A stretch of DNA of 64,000 bases from Ruminobacter sp. (lineage in GTDB: Bacteria; Pseudomonadota; Gammaproteobacteria; Enterobacterales; Succinivibrionaceae), in contig JAGAYS010000005.1 of the NCBI GenBank assembly GCA_017940385.1, positions 1 through 64,000 of the forward strand. The letters are read 5' to 3'. The number at the start of each line of letters is the position of its first letter. The stretch's first letter is position 1. Under the pieces are notes generated by a model. That model was not told the origin of the DNA, did no database searches, and saw only the letters and a program-made list of their open reading frames with translations. This document shows, piece after piece, positions 33,297 through 42,500 of this stretch. A program made the position numbers and the translations under genes.

Positions 33297-36200
33297 CTAT
33301 TTGACGGTCACAGTTACGGCCGGGTCATAAGACAGATACATTCTGGTTCCCAGCTGATCAAGATATGAGCCGTTCATGAGAGCCACGGAACTGCCTTTAT
33401 GAGCGCCTTTTATCACGTAGGCCACGGTCACGGACTGAGTGCCGTATACGGAGTGTGTGGTCACGAAGCCCGTATCTCCCTTGGTAACGGTCGGATAACC
33501 CAGGGATCCCTTCTGTACCTTTCCGGCAAGGCGATCCTCTTCGCTGCCGTTATACACCCTTACAAGAACGGTATTGGCAGGCAGTTTGTTTTCGGAAGTA
33601 ACCACACCCCTGAAGACGGTGTTTGACTTAAACTCCTTAACAACAAGAATCTCCTCGTTTACCTTGAGACTTATCGGACCGCGGAGCTCCTTACCGGTGC
33701 TGTCATAGTAACGCTGACTTACGGTTATGCCGCCGGTGGCAATAGGCAGCTTCTGCACGTAATCATCCACGATTACCGTGGCAATTGCGGTTTCGGAGGA
33801 CTTGTTCTCAACGGTCACGGTATTGTTGGCAACCTTAATCCGTTCGGTTGATGCCGGAGTCCTGTTTATGGTTGAGATGTCCGCAATCAGATACTGACAT
33901 GCCGCAGTGTAGTATTCGTCAGCGTTGAGGTAGCCGTAAAGACTGTCAAGGCCTTCGGAATATCCCGCCTTCATTGAGGATCTTATAAGGGCAAGAACCT
34001 CATGATTCATGTAGTTGATATTGAACGGGAAGTAACCGAGGAGCTTCTTGGCAAGCCCGACGTCATCCAGTATACGTGCTGACAGGGTGCGGGTGTTGTT
34101 GTACTTCGCATTGATTGAGGCAAGAAGAGCGATACCGCGTTCAAGGGCGGCGGTACGTCTTGTCTTATCCCCGTACAGTCCGAAAATATCGGCGTAATAG
34201 GCGAATGCTTCCACCGGAAGATCTTCCTTTTCGCCTGAGGCATCAAACCTGTAAACCGCATTGGTCTTGACGTTGACACCCATTCTGGCCAGTGCGTACA
34301 TGGACAGGGAAGCAACGTTTTCATTTCCGTTGTTCTGCAGTTCCATGAGCTTGGTCTTGGCAACGTCCAGCACCGTTCTGCTGACGCCGAACCCTGAGTT
34401 GTTGGCCTCGATCAGGAACAGGGATGCATAGGCGTAGGCATACTGATTTTCGTCATATGAATATGGCACGTCGGATAATGAGCCGTATGGGTCAAATTTT
34501 GACTCAATGAGCGAAACCCTGTCGTTCAGGTATTTCCTGATTTCACGGGTCTCGGCATTATCCTTTGCTCCTGATTTTTCCATGCCGTTCAGGACGGAGA
34601 GCAGTGTAAGTCCGTTTGAAACCTGGGTGTATATGCCGGCAAACATGGAATTGTCGGAAAGAACGTCCTTCACGATTTCAGAGGTGTCGGAAAGAGGGAA
34701 CCTGCCGAATTTCACCACGGCATCCGCACCGTCGGCATACTGATTCACAAAAACAATGTTCTTCTTCTGCCCCGGAGCAAGAACAATGATTTTATTTTCA
34801 CCGGCCCTGGTCAGAGGATTGATGACACTCACCTCCTTCTCGGTTGTGAAGCTGTAGCCGTCAGACTTCACGTCAAGCTTTATGTAGCCCGGTTCGGTGT
34901 TTTCAGCAGCAACCGTTACCGGGACGGTGCCGATTCCGGCGTCAGCAACGTCAACCTTACCTTCGGCTCCGCATTTTAAGCTTCCGCGACAGGTTATACC
35001 GTAGGTATACGTGCCGGCCTTACCGCTGAGATTGTTTATGGAAAGCTGAGCCTCAACGGAATCCCCCTTATGGAGATAGTAAGGCATAATCAGTCTGCTT
35101 ACAGCGCTGTCCCTGATTACCACGTCCCTTTCATAGGAACCCAGTCTGTCGGGAGACCAGGCAGTAATCATGAGTGCGGCGGTACTGCTTACGTCATTGA
35201 GATCGTAATGGAGCTTTGCCTGACCGTTTTCAACCTTCACCCTGGCAATATGGTGAGACAGCATGTTATCGGTAATGTTGCTGAGGGTAACGCTGTCAAC
35301 GGAGAATTCATCCACGTCATCGCCATAACCCTGACCGTCGCGGTTTACGTTCTTCATGACATAGGCATAAGGATCCAGGATGGACGTATCAAAATATCTG
35401 TGGCTGTACATCGTTTTTTCAGGATGAGGAGCCTTCTGACCATTAATGCTTAAAATCCCCCTGTCAATGAGTGAAGCGGCCACGTAGGTATCCTTGTCGG
35501 CATTGTCAACCTTTACCGTAATGTCCAGACCTGAGTTTGGCTTCACGTTCTCCGGAACATCCGCGGAAACATTGAGGGTCGCGGCGGAAGTATCAGGCTC
35601 TATGTAGGCGACACCGACGGAACGCAGGGTTCCGAGATGTCTGCTTTCGGCAGACGCATAAGTGGAAAGAACAGCATAACTGCCGCGCACAAAACCGCTG
35701 CCGAGCTTCAGCGGAAGCTTGTTGTGCCCCTTCTTAACCTCATAATGAACCATCTCCGGAACAGGAGTGTCGAACATCAGATCGGCATAACCGTCATAAC
35801 CGCTGTCGAACTCGAGGTATGCCGTTTCACCGGCCTTATAGACTTTCTTGTCGGTATAGAGTTCGAATCTGTCAGGATATCTGGAATCCAGTTCGGAGCA
35901 GGAACCGGCATAGAAATCCGTGGAGGTCTCCAGACCGTCATGATTAAGTCTGATGACGTAGCTGCCGCCGTCAAATCTGTATTTTATTCTGCCTGATTCC
36001 TTATCAGCCTTCAGATCCAGCGTACCTGCGGTTACCGGAGAGAGATATTCGTTTCTGAGATAATACCAGCCGTTGCTGTTGCGCACGTACTGATATGAAA
36101 CGTTTCTTCTGAAAATGGAGTACTCAACCACGCCTTCATGAAGTTTGCCTGACTGATCCGCAAGAATCACGGAGAAATCTGAGGTAAGCTGATCACCCTT

Positions 36201-38030
36201 GTCAAAATTCGTCTTTATGCCTGCGATCGTTTTTTTAAACGGAACGCGGAATTCGGCAACCCTGCCGTGAACCTTTGAATTAGGGTCAAGGAAATTGATT
36301 ACCGACCTTATCTTCTGCGGATATTCTCCGGAGAAGTTTGACGGATTAAAGTTTATGAGAAGCTCGCCGCCGGCTCCGGTGACGGCATCCTCGATGTTTC
36401 CGGGGATGGTATATTCGGAAAACTGACGGCTGTTCACACCGAAATAATAATCCTTGTAGGCATCAAACGGATGATTGTCCGGCTCCACGCTGTAATATCC
36501 GGACACATTGATGTCCGGAGCAGGAGCTCCGTAGGTGAACCTTGCGCTGACCTTTACCTTACCGTCATCAGGCAGTACACTGCCCACGTCCGAAACTTCG
36601 GTCTCGATTGAGGAAGGAATGAAATTATCCACCAGAACCCTTGTACTGGCGAGAATGACCTTTTTGTCAAAACCCAAAACAAATTTCCAGTTTCCGAGTC
36701 CCGCATGTTCGTCAAAGGCGAAGTCATAATCAAAGGCTCCGGCCGCAGGATTGCTTAAAGGTATTTCCTGATAGAGAAGCCCGTCAGGTCTGTATACCAT
36801 GAGCTTCAGCGCCTTGAGATCCGCCGCCCTGAAGTTTTTATTGCGGACAATGGCATGATAATTTACGGTTTCACCCGGACGTACCATGGTTCTGTCGGTG
36901 TAGGCAAAGACATTGTAGTCGGAATCCACGGCATCCTCATCGTAGGTCTTCACGCCCTCAAGATACAGCGGACTGAGACGCAGGTCCTGACTGTAGAAAT
37001 CATTGTTTCCGGAGACGTTGATGACGGCCGGCGTAAGAGCATTGGCACCTGATACAGCCTTTCTGTCGAAGTGTGCATAGCCGTCCCTGTCGGTAACCGC
37101 GGTGGCAAGAACCTCACTGCTTGTACTGAGGAGCGAGGCCTTGAAACCTGCCAGCGGTCTGGACGTGCTTAAGGATCTTACGGCTACGTCAATACCACCG
37201 TTTCTGCGGTAGGTTGTCATGCCGATATCCGTGACGACAACTGATTTTGCCAGAAACATGGAATCATAATGATCAGAGGCATAGGTAATGCACTCATTCC
37301 CGTCGGCACACTCATCCCTGTCGGTTATGATAAGCACGTAGACGCCTGCTCCGGCTCCCGCGGAAATATCGTTGATATCTACCATGGTAACCTGAGTCTT
37401 ATTGGCGTTACTGTTTACACTGTAAACCTTGGAACCTTCAAAAATACCGTGATTACGGAGATAGTCGGTAAGCTCCCAGCGGTATTCAAGCTCGGAGGTT
37501 GCCTTTGAAACATACCCGGGAAGGTCATTCTTGGAAATGCGGTAGAGCGTTGCCCTGAATCTGTCGTGATTAACTGTCTCAACGGCCACCTTCTTTTCCT
37601 TGGATGCCGCTGAAATGATGTTGCCTGAGCGGAAACTTATCACGGGCTGATGATCGGCTGTTTTGAATTCCACGGACAGATCGTGAGTCAGTCGGTTATT
37701 CGGTGCCGTTTTCAGTCCGGCTTTTACGGTAACGCGGTAATCCGTTCCAAAATCAAGAGCGGAAACACACAGATTTCTGCCGTTGACCAGTACGCCGGCA
37801 TCCACCTTCTTACCGGTTGCCAGGTTCACAACATCAACAAGGTTTTTCAGGGCCTTATCGGTGATGCCTGAAGTGTCAGGATTCTGACTCATCACCAGAC
37901 AGGAGGTTGCGGAACCGGCCTGATTCTGATCAATGACCCTCAGTATTTCCGGTTCATCAGCCAGGGCCTCAACACCGTATCCCGCATACATCAGAGCGGT
38001 AAGAGACAAAGTTAACTTTGATAAATTCAT
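33297..38030 (-). CDS. Bacterial alpha-2-macroglobulin without thioester motif (YfaS-type)
   Basis: A 1577-residue secreted protein. The signal peptide is about 1-24 (GVEALA then DEPE), cleaved by signal peptidase I; no lipobox is present. MG domains fill the first thousand residues, with the bait-like and A2M core around TSTAALMITAWSPDRLGSYERDVVIRDS. Where thioester-bearing proteins have a CxEQ motif this one reads DNSMFAGIYTQVSNGL, so no covalent trapping is possible, as in the YfaS branch. Expected role is protection of the periplasm against proteases. These genes often neighbour pbpC; here pbpC lies 24 kb away. The protein seems full-length. Confidence 0.9.
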   Translation of the reverse strand: MNLSKLTLSLTALMYAGYGVEALADEPEILRVIDQNQAGSATSCLVMSQNPDTSGITDKALKNLVDVVNLATGKKVDAGVLVNGRNLCVSALDFGTDYRVTVKAGLKTAPNNRLTHDLSVEFKTADHQPVISFRSGNIISAASKEKKVAVETVNHDRFRATLYRISKNDLPGYVSKATSELEYRWELTDYLRNHGIFEGSKVYSVNSNANKTQVTMVDINDISAGAGAGVYVLIITDRDECADGNECITYASDHYDSMFLAKSVVVTDIGMTTYRRNGGIDVAVRSLSTSRPLAGFKASLLSTSSEVLATAVTDRDGYAHFDRKAVSGANALTPAVINVSGNNDFYSQDLRLSPLYLEGVKTYDEDAVDSDYNVFAYTDRTMVRPGETVNYHAIVRNKNFRAADLKALKLMVYRPDGLLYQEIPLSNPAAGAFDYDFAFDEHAGLGNWKFVLGFDKKVILASTRVLVDNFIPSSIETEVSDVGSVLPDDGKVKVSARFTYGAPAPDINVSGYYSVEPDNHPFDAYKDYYFGVNSRQFSEYTIPGNIEDAVTGAGGELLINFNPSNFSGEYPQKIRSVINFLDPNSKVHGRVAEFRVPFKKTIAGIKTNFDKGDQLTSDFSVILADQSGKLHEGVVEYSIFRRNVSYQYVRNSNGWYYLRNEYLSPVTAGTLDLKADKESGRIKYRFDGGSYVIRLNHDGLETSTDFYAGSCSELDSRYPDRFELYTDKKVYKAGETAYLEFDSGYDGYADLMFDTPVPEMVHYEVKKGHNKLPLKLGSGFVRGSYAVLSTYASAESRHLGTLRSVGVAYIEPDTSAATLNVSADVPENVKPNSGLDITVKVDNADKDTYVAASLIDRGILSINGQKAPHPEKTMYSHRYFDTSILDPYAYVMKNVNRDGQGYGDDVDEFSVDSVTLSNITDNMLSHHIARVKVENGQAKLHYDLNDVSSTAALMITAWSPDRLGSYERDVVIRDSAVSRLIMPYYLHKGDSVEAQLSINNLSGKAGTYTYGITCRGSLKCGAEGKVDVADAGIGTVPVTVAAENTEPGYIKLDVKSDGYSFTTEKEVSVINPLTRAGENKIIVLAPGQKKNIVFVNQYADGADAVVKFGRFPLSDTSEIVKDVLSDNSMFAGIYTQVSNGLTLLSVLNGMEKSGAKDNAETREIRKYLNDRVSLIESKFDPYGSLSDVPYSYDENQYAYAYASLFLIEANNSGFGVSRTVLDVAKTKLMELQNNGNENVASLSMYALARMGVNVKTNAVYRFDASGEKEDLPVEAFAYYADIFGLYGDKTRRTAALERGIALLASINAKYNNTRTLSARILDDVGLAKKLLGYFPFNINYMNHEVLALIRSSMKAGYSEGLDSLYGYLNADEYYTAACQYLIADISTINRTPASTERIKVANNTVTVENKSSETAIATVIVDDYVQKLPIATGGITVSQRYYDSTGKELRGPISLKVNEEILVVKEFKSNTVFRGVVTSENKLPANTVLVRVYNGSEEDRLAGKVQKGSLGYPTVTKGDTGFVTTHSVYGTQSVTVAYVIKGAHKGSSVALMNGSYLDQLGTRMYLSYDPAVTVTVK

Positions 38031-38243
38031 CTGTCATCAGTCCTTAATAACGATACATAATTCCTAAGGCCTGTTTTCATGACGATCATTCAGGGACGAA
38101 AGACTCAGAATGAACGGATAAAAACAAACCGCACAATTCTGTTTTCTATTTTAGGTTTAAGCTGATTTTTGAGCAATTTATACCATTTTTTACCGTCGTA
38201 AAAGTAATCATCAGTCAAATAATAAGGTACCTGCTCAGCTGCT

Positions 38244-39092
38244 TCAGCCTGACCGTCTGTTCATTCTTTCGGCAAAACGGGGAAGCCTGCGGCGGTACAG
38301 TTCCTCAAGATACCGGTTGAAATGTCTGGCCGTTACGGCAGGAGGAAGGGAATCCTCCGCAGTGACATCGGAAGCACGGATGTTTTTTCCCCTGGTAACG
38401 TAAAAACACGGCACGCGTGAAGGTGCGGAAATATTAAAAAATCCCCTGCTCAGATAATCGGGCTCCGAACAGTATATGAAAACCGGAACAATGTCCATGT
38501 CGAGGCGGACCGCCAGATTGGCTGCCCCGCGTCTGAAAGAGATATCCCCGCGGGTTCTGCTGCCTTCCGGAAATATCAGCAGATTGTCTCCGCTTTTCGC
38601 AGCTTCCGCGACATCTTCAAACGGGGACTGGTTGTTAACGTATCCCAGATGGCTGATGACTTGTCTCATAAATCCTTCGGTAAGAGATTTCTTTACCATC
38701 GAATTGACATTCGTGTTCATTACCGACGTAAGAATGACATAGTCCACCAGAGTCGGATGATTGGCGATTATGACAGAGCGGTTTTCCGGAATGTCCGAAA
38801 AAAGTTCGCGACCGGAAACGAAGCGGAAGCCGTCATTCCCGGCTGCATCCTGATCTTCATCGCAAATGGCAAAGCGTACCCTGAAGACATTCATTAGCCC
38901 GGAAATAAATATTATAAAACGGAACCCCGTCTTTACAAGAAGCCGAAGCACCAGACAGCGCCGTCTTCTGTTTTTGATAACGAGAGTCAGCAGAAAAAAA
39001 ACGGGCACTCCGAAAAAAACCGCCCCGAAGGAAAACACACCGAAGGCAATCAGGGTTGCCGCACTTCTTAAAAGACAGGCCATTCTGCTCAT
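38244..39092 (-). CDS. PlsC-type acyltransferase (aryl-polyene ApeD-like)
   Basis: A 282-residue membrane-associated acyltransferase. Two hydrophobic segments occur in residues 10-38 and about 55-70. The catalytic HX4D motif is NHPTLVDYV (His112, Asp117) and the substrate motif FPEGSRTRG starts at about 174. In aryl-polyene clusters a protein of this kind follows the chain-length factor and is thought to transfer the acyl product to a lipid. Here it follows the ketosynthase-like gene after 22 bp, in the same relative order as in those clusters. A general 1-acylglycerol-3-phosphate acyltransferase is the alternative. Confidence 0.82.
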   Translation of the reverse strand: MSRMACLLRSAATLIAFGVFSFGAVFFGVPVFFLLTLVIKNRRRRCLVLRLLVKTGFRFIIFISGLMNVFRVRFAICDEDQDAAGNDGFRFVSGRELFSDIPENRSVIIANHPTLVDYVILTSVMNTNVNSMVKKSLTEGFMRQVISHLGYVNNQSPFEDVAEAAKSGDNLLIFPEGSRTRGDISFRRGAANLAVRLDMDIVPVFIYCSEPDYLSRGFFNISAPSRVPCFYVTRGKNIRASDVTAEDSLPPAVTARHFNRYLEELYRRRLPRFAERMNRRSG

Positions 39093-39114
39093 GGTTCACC
39101 GGTCCCGATTACGA

Positions 39115-39891
39115 TTACCTTTTTCCGTCGTGATTATCACTCTCATCCGGGTTGACAAACTTCAGATCCCTGAAGAAATCCACGGGATCCGTACAGCCGT
39201 CCCTGACGTAATCAAATTCAAAATAATGTTCCCGCTCCGCATCGGAAGATTGTCCACGTGCGCTGTCCGCCGTCAGAAAATCCCCCACCGAGCTTACGTC
39301 AGCCTGCCACTTTTCAAGAACAAGGGCGCAGGCGAATGATCCGTTATAGAACACCTTCTGCGGTATTGGCATGATGTTGTTTGACAGATCCTCTTCATAG
39401 ATGACCACCAGAACTCTGGTTCTGTCCTCGCCGCAGAGAGAGGCATAGGCTTCGGCCATGGCCGCTCCGAGGGTATTCTCCGCGGCACTTACGGCGGTCG
39501 TTTCACCGTGAAATCCGCTTATTATGGAGAAAACGCCGATATTGCCGTTATGTACCGAAGCGGAAAACTCCGTCGGTGAAACGCCACCGTCCATGCGTAC
39601 GTCACGAAGCAGTGATATGCATCTTTTGGTTTCTCCGGTACGGCTTGCATAAATCACCTTGTCAATTTCGAAATGTCTGAAGGCCTCCATGGAAACAGCC
39701 ACCGCCATCTTGCCTGAGGAGTTGAGGCGGCGTCGCATCATCATGGGAATGGCTTTTACGATGTCGAGATCCTTTATGGAACTGTCATCATGATGATTGT
39801 AACTGATTCCCTGAATCTTTTTTAAATCTTCATACGTATGTGCATAACCGGAAACGAAATATGCACGTCTTAAATTAAATCTGAAGCTCAC
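39115..39891 (-). CDS. Beta-ketoacyl synthase-like chain-length factor (Ketoacyl-synt_2, ApeC-like)
   Basis: A 258-residue protein resembling the N-terminal half of a ketosynthase. The region around HGETTAVSAAENTLGAAMAEAYASL aligns with the nucleophile elbow, but the active-site Cys is absent, as in chain-length factors. Such single-domain proteins occur at the start of aryl-polyene clusters, where they pair with a true ketosynthase. No catalytic ketosynthase is present in the window. Its downstream neighbour is the acyltransferase; the rest of the putative pathway (two ACPs, ligase, dehydratase) is 32 kb away on the same strand. Confidence 0.78.
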   Translation of the reverse strand: MSFRFNLRRAYFVSGYAHTYEDLKKIQGISYNHHDDSSIKDLDIVKAIPMMMRRRLNSSGKMAVAVSMEAFRHFEIDKVIYASRTGETKRCISLLRDVRMDGGVSPTEFSASVHNGNIGVFSIISGFHGETTAVSAAENTLGAAMAEAYASLCGEDRTRVLVVIYEEDLSNNIMPIPQKVFYNGSFACALVLEKWQADVSSVGDFLTADSARGQSSDAEREHYFEFDYVRDGCTDPVDFFRDLKFVNPDESDNHDGKR

Positions 39892-39999
39892 GACGCATCC
39901 TCAAACAGTACCTGAATCGGACGATGCATACGCACCGCCAACAGACAGATTATACAGTACGGGGGACTTTCCCTCAAACATCACGGCGGAAAACCGTCT

Positions 40000-41223
40000 C
40001 TACTGACCGAAAAACATGTACCCGATGACCACGGCCGCCACTACGGCCGCAAAATCCGCCAGAAGCCCGCAGAATACGGCGTGACGTACCCTGGTAATGC
40101 CCACGGCCCCGAAATATACCGCTATAACGTACAGAGTTGTTTCGGTGGAGCCCTGCATAATGGAGGCAATGTGCCCCGCCAGTGAATCCGGTCCGTGGAC
40201 ATTGAAAATGTCCAGAAGAAGCGCCCTTGAGCCGCTTCCTGACAGAGGTCTGACAAGGCCTACCGGCAGAGCGTCAATAAATGATGTTTCACTTAAAAAC
40301 AGACTGAAGAAGTATCGCAGACCGTTAAGTACCAGTTCCAGAAGTCCGCTGCTTCTGAATACCGCAATGGCAAAAAGCATGGCTACAAGATACGGAAGAA
40401 TGTCCACGCAGATACCGAACCCCTGCTTTGCCCCGTTTATGAAATCCTGAAAAACCTTCTTTCTGAGGAAGAGTCCGTAGGCAATCACCGCCCCCACAAA
40501 ACCTACCATGCAGACATCACTGAACACCGTGGCCTGATGAGCCAGATTTTCCCCGGCACGCACGGCCCAGACGCCAAGCCCGGCGATAAGACCAAGAAGG
40601 AAGGTAAATGCCGCAAGAACCGGCAGCTTCACAATATTGATTTTCTGGATAAAGGCCGTAACCAGGAAACCTACGACCGTCGAAACCGCCGAAGTCAGAA
40701 GAAGAGGCAGAAAAACATCAGTGGGACTTGCCGAACCGAACTGTGTTCTGTACATGATGATGCTTACGGGAAATATGGTTATGGCAGACGTGTTTATCAC
40801 CAGAAACATAATCTGGCTGTCGGTGGCGGTGTCCGGATTCTGATTCAGCGTCTGCATGTCCTTCATGGCACTGATGCCGAACGGAGTGGCGGCGTTATCA
40901 AGTCCCAGCATGTTGGCGGACATGTTCATGGTAATACTGCCGATGGCAGGATGCCCCTTTGGTATCCCCGGCATTATTATCCTGAAGAGCGGCTCAAGCA
41001 GCGTGGCAAGCTTTGATGTAAGTCCTGCCGATTCCATGATTGAGGCAATCCCCATCCACAGACAGGTCATACCGAGAAGCCCGGTTATGACCTTGACGGA
41101 CAGTTCTGCCGAACTGAAGAATTCCCGAAGAAAGTCTTCGATCTGCATCTCTCCGAAAAAACATCTTATCAGTGCGGAAATGATTCCCAGAAGAATCATC
41201 CATCCCCAAATAACATTAATCAT
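40000..41223 (-). CDS. SpmA-SpmB-like nucleoside-recognition (Gate) membrane protein
   Basis: A 407-residue polytopic inner-membrane protein with two homologous Gate-domain halves. The first half (about 1-190) carries PKGHPAIGSITMNMSANMLGLDNAATPFGI, which matches SpmA; the second (from about 215) carries RPLSGSGSRALLLDI and MQGSTETTLYVIAVYFGAVGITRVRHA, which matches SpmB. In spore formers these are two proteins, whereas many Gram-negative bacteria have this fusion. Function outside sporulation is unknown, probably solute export or transport. No operon partner is evident; the downstream gap to the ketosynthase-like gene is about 108 bp. Confidence 0.87.
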   Translation of the reverse strand: MINVIWGWMILLGIISALIRCFFGEMQIEDFLREFFSSAELSVKVITGLLGMTCLWMGIASIMESAGLTSKLATLLEPLFRIIMPGIPKGHPAIGSITMNMSANMLGLDNAATPFGISAMKDMQTLNQNPDTATDSQIMFLVINTSAITIFPVSIIMYRTQFGSASPTDVFLPLLLTSAVSTVVGFLVTAFIQKINIVKLPVLAAFTFLLGLIAGLGVWAVRAGENLAHQATVFSDVCMVGFVGAVIAYGLFLRKKVFQDFINGAKQGFGICVDILPYLVAMLFAIAVFRSSGLLELVLNGLRYFFSLFLSETSFIDALPVGLVRPLSGSGSRALLLDIFNVHGPDSLAGHIASIMQGSTETTLYVIAVYFGAVGITRVRHAVFCGLLADFAAVVAAVVIGYMFFGQ

Positions 41224-41314
41224 TCAGCAGTCCCGTTCAAATAATCCGGCCCCCGTGATGGAAAAGTGCGGACAATGATAAAAACCCGGAAAAAAGTATC
41301 CGGAACAAAAATAA

Positions 41315-41348
41315 AATCCGGAAGGTTTAAAAAGCTTCCTTCCGGATA
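41315..41348 (-). terminator. Terminator of the pyridoxamine kinase gene
   Basis: On the minus strand ATCCGGAAGG and CCTTCCGGAT form a 10-bp stem followed by TTTATTTTTG, downstream of the kinase stop. Confidence 0.7.
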
Positions 41349-41419
41349 ATTTTAAGATCTTTAACCGTTACATGTCGCATAAAGCGGTGTTTTATGCAGA
41401 CATCTTCAAAAAAATAGCA

Positions 41420-42241
41420 CTACTGAAGCACGTCAAGACAGGCTTCAATTCTGATTCCCTTGAACTTGTCATCGTTGTCCTTGTTTCTGATAACCATCTT
41501 TTTTACTGAAACCATTGCATCGGAAACCGCAGCCTTAAGGTACATGCCCTGAAGCAGTCTGCCCATGAGAATTGACAGGAAGATGTCCCCGGTTCCCGGA
41601 AGGAATACCGGCACGGAAACATAAGGAAGCACGAAATATTCATCCTGCTCGGCACTGTAGCCCGCAACGGCCTCGCTTCCCTCAACGTGACAGCTTGTGA
41701 TTACAACGGATTTGGAACCGAGCGCCCTCAGCCGGTCAATAAGATCAAACACCTCGGCCCTGGTAAGATCTTCCCTGTATTCGGCATCTGCCAGATATAC
41801 GGCTTCGGTATAATTCGGAACACTGCAGTAGGCGACGGACATGAGCCTTTTCATGTTGGCCACTGTTTCCATGGTCATGCCGTTATAAAGGGAGCCGTTA
41901 TCAGCCATTATCGGATCAACAAAAATAAGAACTCCTTTTTCAGCCTCACTGCTGCAGAAATCAATAAGAAGATCCGCCTGCGCCGTTGAGGTAATGAGAC
42001 CTGTTGACACGGCGTCAAACCTGAAACCTAGTTCACGCCATACGCGGATGGAATCACGCATGTAGTCCGTGGTGTCCTGAATACTGAATTTCCCATATTC
42101 CAGCGTGTTTGAAACCAGAGCCGTAGGAAGATTGTAAATATGGTACCCCATATTGGTAAGTACCGGAATCATGGCTGAAAGAGCCACTTTACCGTAACCG
42201 CAAATATCATTAATCAGGAGAATCTGTTTGCTGCTGGTCAT
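41420..42241 (-). CDS. Pyridoxamine/pyridoxal kinase
   Basis: A 273-residue ribokinase-superfamily kinase. The N-terminus ILLINDICGYGKVALSAMIPVL and the motif VDPIMADNG match pyridoxamine kinases; the C-terminal catalytic motif is PGTGDIFLS, with the Asp acting as base. It phosphorylates vitamin B6 vitamers in the salvage of pyridoxal phosphate. It appears to be a single-gene unit with its own terminator. Gram-positive-like pyridoxamine kinases have similar sequences, so assignment to PdxY versus PdxK type is left open. Confidence 0.87.
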   Translation of the reverse strand: MTSSKQILLINDICGYGKVALSAMIPVLTNMGYHIYNLPTALVSNTLEYGKFSIQDTTDYMRDSIRVWRELGFRFDAVSTGLITSTAQADLLIDFCSSEAEKGVLIFVDPIMADNGSLYNGMTMETVANMKRLMSVAYCSVPNYTEAVYLADAEYREDLTRAEVFDLIDRLRALGSKSVVITSCHVEGSEAVAGYSAEQDEYFVLPYVSVPVFLPGTGDIFLSILMGRLLQGMYLKAAVSDAMVSVKKMVIRNKDNDDKFKGIRIEACLDVLQ

Positions 42242-42416
42242 ATAGTTATCTCTGTTCTGATGCGGTAACGGCCAAATCCGAACCGCGGATGTTCCAAAAA
42301 TCCGGTAGGCAGATGACTGCTGTCAGTCGCAGTCGCGTCCGCACTACAATTCTGCCTGCATTATTACACATCGTTTTTTTTTGATCAATCCCACATTCCG
42401 CTTATCGGAAAATAAC

Positions 42417-42450
42417 CGGGCCTCCCCGGATGTTCTTTCCGGGGAGGCCC
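42417..42450 (-). terminator. GC-rich hairpin downstream of tamB
   Basis: GGGCCTCCCCGGA pairs perfectly with TCCGGGGAGGCCC. It lies about 50 bp past the tamB stop; the T-run is short, so termination is likely but not certain. Confidence 0.6.
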
Positions 42451-42500
42451 GCTGATTTCAGAATACCGAACCTCAGGTACGGCATGAATGGAAGGAGGTA

